In this document: piece by piece, positions 62,901-64,000 of the stretch
Layout of the letters: each line of letters begins with the position of its first letter
How positions within the stretch are numbered: the stretch's first letter is position 1
Assembly: GCA_964576925.1 (NCBI GenBank)
Contig: CAZNWJ010000002.1
Span: 186,001-250,000, forward strand
Source: JADJGC01 sp964576925
Lineage (GTDB): Bacteria > Zixibacteria > MSB-5A5 > CAIYYT01
Reading direction: 5' to 3'
DNA: 64,000 bases
Notes under the pieces: generated by a model
Databases searched by the model: none
Seen by the model: only the letters and a program-made list of their open reading frames with translations
Told to the model about the DNA's origin: nothing
Made by a program: the position numbers and the translations under genes

Positions 62901-64000
62901 GCGGCGTTGCCGATCTGTATTGGCGAATTGAAATCGAGGATTCGTCGGAGGCGGAGTTGCTTGATTTCAGTCCGCCCTACTCAACGTCGCGGGCGCCAGC
63001 TGCCAAGGAGGCAGACTTCGGGCCAACGTTCCAGGCGCCGCAGCCTTCCGAGCTGCACACTTTTGCGGGAAGGTTCGGCTCCCCGTCTGAATCGCCGGTT
63101 GTTCAAGACAATGAGCCGCTTGAACAGGTTCTGGAATCACTCAACGAGGAGTTTCTCTCGGTTACTGCCCGGATTCCCAATCGCTACGACTTCAGCGAGG
63201 GAGTCACCAACTACTACATCAGTGACGGGGGCGACGACATGTATGACGGCGGAAACTATCTTGAAACGGAATTTGGCGGGTGGATTAGTTATTCCGACGA
63301 TGCGGTCGTGCCGTCATCATACCTCGGCAACATGGGCCGGTACTTCACGCGAAAGTACCCGGGGCTCTGGGTCTTTGTCGCAGACTTCGACGGACCGAGG
63401 ACATTGACGATCAACGGCAACCTTGGCGCGGATGGCGGGGGGTTGGTCGATGGAGCCGTGATTGAGCTCGCGCTCGGCGGGAAGAACTTTCTGGGATTCA
63501 TCAAGCGCGTCTACGACGCAGGCAATCCATCAGTTAATCATCTCGTCATTGTTGAATCAACACCAGACGTCGCTCATACGTTTTCGACTTACTCCAATGA
63601 TGACTATCACTCGGTTTACAATCTGCCGACAAGCGCCCGAGTCTACTACTTGCTATACGCCGGATCAGGCGGGAGCTACATCGACAACGATGAGACAATC
63701 GCCATCATGGAAGCCTTCTTGAAGGCGGCTGGTCTCGGACCAGGCTTCGTGTCGGTTGACCCCGACGCCGGTATCGTCGTCGCCGGCAGTTCTGAGTCAA
63801 TTTCTGTAAATTTCAATTCTGATGATCTGTTTGGCGGAATGTATGCGGCCAGCCTCCGAGTGTTCTCCAACGACCCGGCCAACGCAGAAATCGCGGTTGC
63901 AGCGTCTTTGTACGTCACCGGGGTGCCTCGCATTGAAGTCTCTCGCGACTCGCTGGACTTCGCTCGTGTTTTCGTCGGGCAGTCGGCGTTGGACACGATC
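56981..64000 (+). CDS. Giant secreted subtilisin-like protease with repeated glutamine-amidotransferase-like and HYDIN-like modules (partial)
   Basis: The frame is open for 2340 codons from ATG 56981 (GGAGG upstream) to the window end, with no stop found on reading each line. A signal peptide (FVPVALALLVSLLLVVIGSVNATAQ) precedes a propeptide-like segment and an S8 peptidase with Asp184 in GDIDTGVD, His239 in HGTHTSGT and Ser399 in GTSMAAPHVSG, all in canonical form. A fibronectin-like stretch follows. From about residue 664 four modules recur, starting near 664, 1137, 1591 and 2078, roughly 470 residues apart; each has an alpha-beta segment (VVVAWNNEAW..., DGLIVAEWDYG..., DGLIVNYYYGG...) and is followed by ASPM/SPD-2/Hydin-like Ig domains with SNDPED and LRVRSNDP-type motifs. 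The C-terminus is outside the window. Confidence 0.85.
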   Translation, partial: MCSGFLPRERGRCVFICYATRIFVPVALALLVSLLLVVIGSVNATAQTFTLTNQLPRLTESDFVAHQVIVCYQFGVKAAERSALRADLNASLVRDLRFIGAELLAVPEGDVLPVVEKFRNDPRVKYIEPNYRWQAFLVPNDPSFPSQWGLNNTGQSGGTSDADIDAVEAWDITTGTTVIVGDIDTGVDTAHVDLHDNLWRNPGEIANNLIDDDNNGYVDDIHGWDFVNWDNGPIDDYGHGTHTSGTVAALGNNAVGVTGVCWSAKIMALKFLGSDGYGSTEDAILAIEYATMMGAQLTNNSWGGGPYSDALRDAIDSSGAHGMLFVASAGNYGENSDLYPQYPAAYDLPNIISVAATDHSDQVAWFSNFGATSVDLGAPGVNILSTIPGNSYYSAEGTSMAAPHVSGAAALVWSVYPHLSQAEVKQRILMMVDSIPALQGRCVTGGRLNLFMALSQPDSIAPAPVTDLAPTLIEATRVTLAWTATGDDSLAGQASLYDLRFATFPIDSGNFLAANKVPNVPRPGALGSAESFRVVGLHFQTTYFFALRVSDEWGNRSQISNLATATTIGPPQISVSPRELADSLFSFDTSSQTLTIADEAEGELFYEIDIDYPESPVAAGRIGGRITRDAFAGQLEYSAPQGSSDLSLDYDITGDRLAGSARRVLLVYADMGSVSLSLILDAYDDIEIVDSWYAGDYYSGTIPPLSVLEQYDVVVAWNNEAWVDQYAIGDVLADYIDVGGAVVTTVDCWGAGSFASYGRYFTTPGYCPFVSRGGALFASRTLGWYDQDHPIMEGVEALAIAEFYNNVNLSADASLVASWDDGTPLAAYNRRTVSINVWPGDYTVWSGDFPTLIHNAIIYAAEGGDWLTVEPRDGEVAPFSSTELAVSFNAAGLFGGDYHADLRVRSNDPEDSVLIVPVDLHVTGAPNISLEIDSLDFQNVFVNYADTLLLEIRNSGTDTLYITSLTFSSPEFSSDVPTLAIPPDDEASVGIIFAPLGSGAHSAQLEIGSNDTDQPIYLVSLTGFGLIPPEISVFPTIISRNMPTGGTDSTEVIISNQGGSSLDFYVQLETEGPLSQYTRALIEGISPDIGSLERDGGGAILTPDDRELLRVRFEAFRQSPAYLTLRGYMPRIGVAGDYPYDVIYLLLADTAIAPYYLIEPVLNYEDFVSIQDYDGLIVAEWDYGISELEAVSLSMFNRAHNPIIMMMDDLDDEPASVQNLLEPIFGIGQAHDGDFYFGELNDANPITQGVSYVNSFCCDNDWYTLDGADWVLRGSDGNPYFVSYQGSTRSCLAGEHFTSVHYGSPLLCANAIRWCFGGGRWLNVTPFYGTVPPGSEITLTAVLDAKRLQGGLYRGDITVFSNDPARPAVDIAAILRVSAAPDIFASPDTLEFDTLFVTTSQSKSIEIRNQGTAVLSVDSITITDASSSDAAFTIDSGGFWLEPDSSLIIAVTFAPPTDGLLTADLVVNSNDPDDARLHVKLRGFSQLPPDIDVDSDSLSANLFTGQQTEEEFRITNDGGSPLEFSIRLGRAEELLRLAQNCLLGVQMTGQRSGPDGTAPVFTEAELELFVANLARYREQLSESAVGRTAPLIGICGQDQYNLAYYLLADSLLASLYQFEIVNDYSSLDSVREFDGLIVNYYYGGPTLQQARVLQGFSGFGRGVVLGTDDLPWLEDSVRVILFDVFGITGSTDGFYSGGAPNPDHPISEGISYVGYLCGDNNRFTLGTADWIIGTGPDSYFGVANESPFRAVLYGCELTCMLWYGTGSHQLLVNSIEWAVAGPGWLSVAPGSDTVLSNKSRDVIVTFNSEKLPGGDYAAEILVSSNDPDEPLVTVAAHLVVVGAPDISLSDVALNLGTVIIGADSADTIDILNDGTEPLTITLTVENTAFGIPLGSFMIEPGENAALPVTFTPIAPGPTSGSLRFVTDDPDESDIRIELSGTGIEPPVITVAPLTIQDSLLSFETSTHLLTVANSGVADLYWRIEIEDSSEAELLDFSPPYSTSRAPAAKEADFGPTFQAPQPSELHTFAGRFGSPSESPVVQDNEPLEQVLESLNEEFLSVTARIPNRYDFSEGVTNYYISDGGDDMYDGGNYLETEFGGWISYSDDAVVPSSYLGNMGRYFTRKYPGLWVFVADFDGPRTLTINGNLGADGGGLVDGAVIELALGGKNFLGFIKRVYDAGNPSVNHLVIVESTPDVAHTFSTYSNDDYHSVYNLPTSARVYYLLYAGSGGSYIDNDETIAIMEAFLKAAGLGPGFVSVDPDAGIVVAGSSESISVNFNSDDLFGGMYAASLRVFSNDPANAEIAVAASLYVTGVPRIEVSRDSLDFARVFVGQSALDTI

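Noticed and set aside
1..64000. CRISPR arrays and insertion-sequence transposases
   Set aside because: No evenly spaced identical repeats and no transposase motifs were seen on reading; only Rhs, cytochrome and HYDIN-like repeats are present.

Overview
The window looks like a contig from an uncultured Gram-negative bacterium of the FCB/Zixibacteria kind. This is an inference. It rests on an N-terminal two-repeat dockerin on a secreted protease, a PNPFNP-type C-terminal sorting domain, very long exported multidomain proteins, an ECF sigma factor paired with a Ser/Thr kinase, and several large multihaem cytochromes. No rRNA and no complete tRNA was seen. Gene density is high and intergenic gaps are short, except in the right-hand fifth.

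Layout, left to right. (1) 1-3219: the tail of an unknown gene, a PAP2 phosphatase and a two-component system. (2) 3348-15618: an electron-transfer region with four multihaem c-type cytochromes carrying 7, 6, 26 and 16 CXXCH motifs (55 in all), a beta-propeller protein, a roughly 700-residue predicted outer-membrane barrel, two CsgG-like proteins and a parvulin chaperone. Two perfect TGTGA-N6-TCACA palindromes and one weaker copy lie in the gap before the propeller gene. (3) 15690-22523, minus strand: a tight five-gene operon of a DUF1795-like chaperone, a lipoprotein-like protein, a propeller, a 1096-residue OmpA-zincin protein and a PAAR tip protein, read as a contractile-injection effector module. 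(4) 22658-32744: mixed housekeeping and signalling genes (VOC protein, sigma factor with kinase, aldehyde dehydrogenase, glycosyltransferase, nucleotide-transporter-like protein, CoA-transferase, hemerythrin). (5) 32871-40244, minus strand: an Rhs polymorphic toxin with a putative immunity gene, followed by a displaced Rhs C-terminal cassette broken by two stop codons with its own putative immunity gene. (6) 40941-45584: a 1547-residue secreted modular protein. (7) 45923-52167: a LysR regulator divergent from an operon of an isocitrate/isopropylmalate dehydrogenase homologue, an HMG-CoA-lyase homologue, a family III CoA-transferase and LeuC/LeuD homologues. (8) 52179-64000: the 3' part of a tRNA gene without its 5' half, an atypical stretch with a dockerin protease, 1.5 kb with no convincing gene, and a giant subtilisin-like protein that runs off the window.

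How the genes may work together. Region 2 could form a porin-cytochrome route carrying electrons across the envelope; the CsgG-like proteins and parvulin fit outer-membrane assembly. Regions 3 and 5 are weapons or secretion cargo, but no sheath, baseplate or tube gene is in view. Region 7 could interconvert acetyl-CoA plus pyruvate with citramalate, citraconate, methylmalate and 2-oxobutyrate, which is a hypothesis from enzyme families only. Region 8 has the left-edge signature of an element integrated at a tRNA gene.
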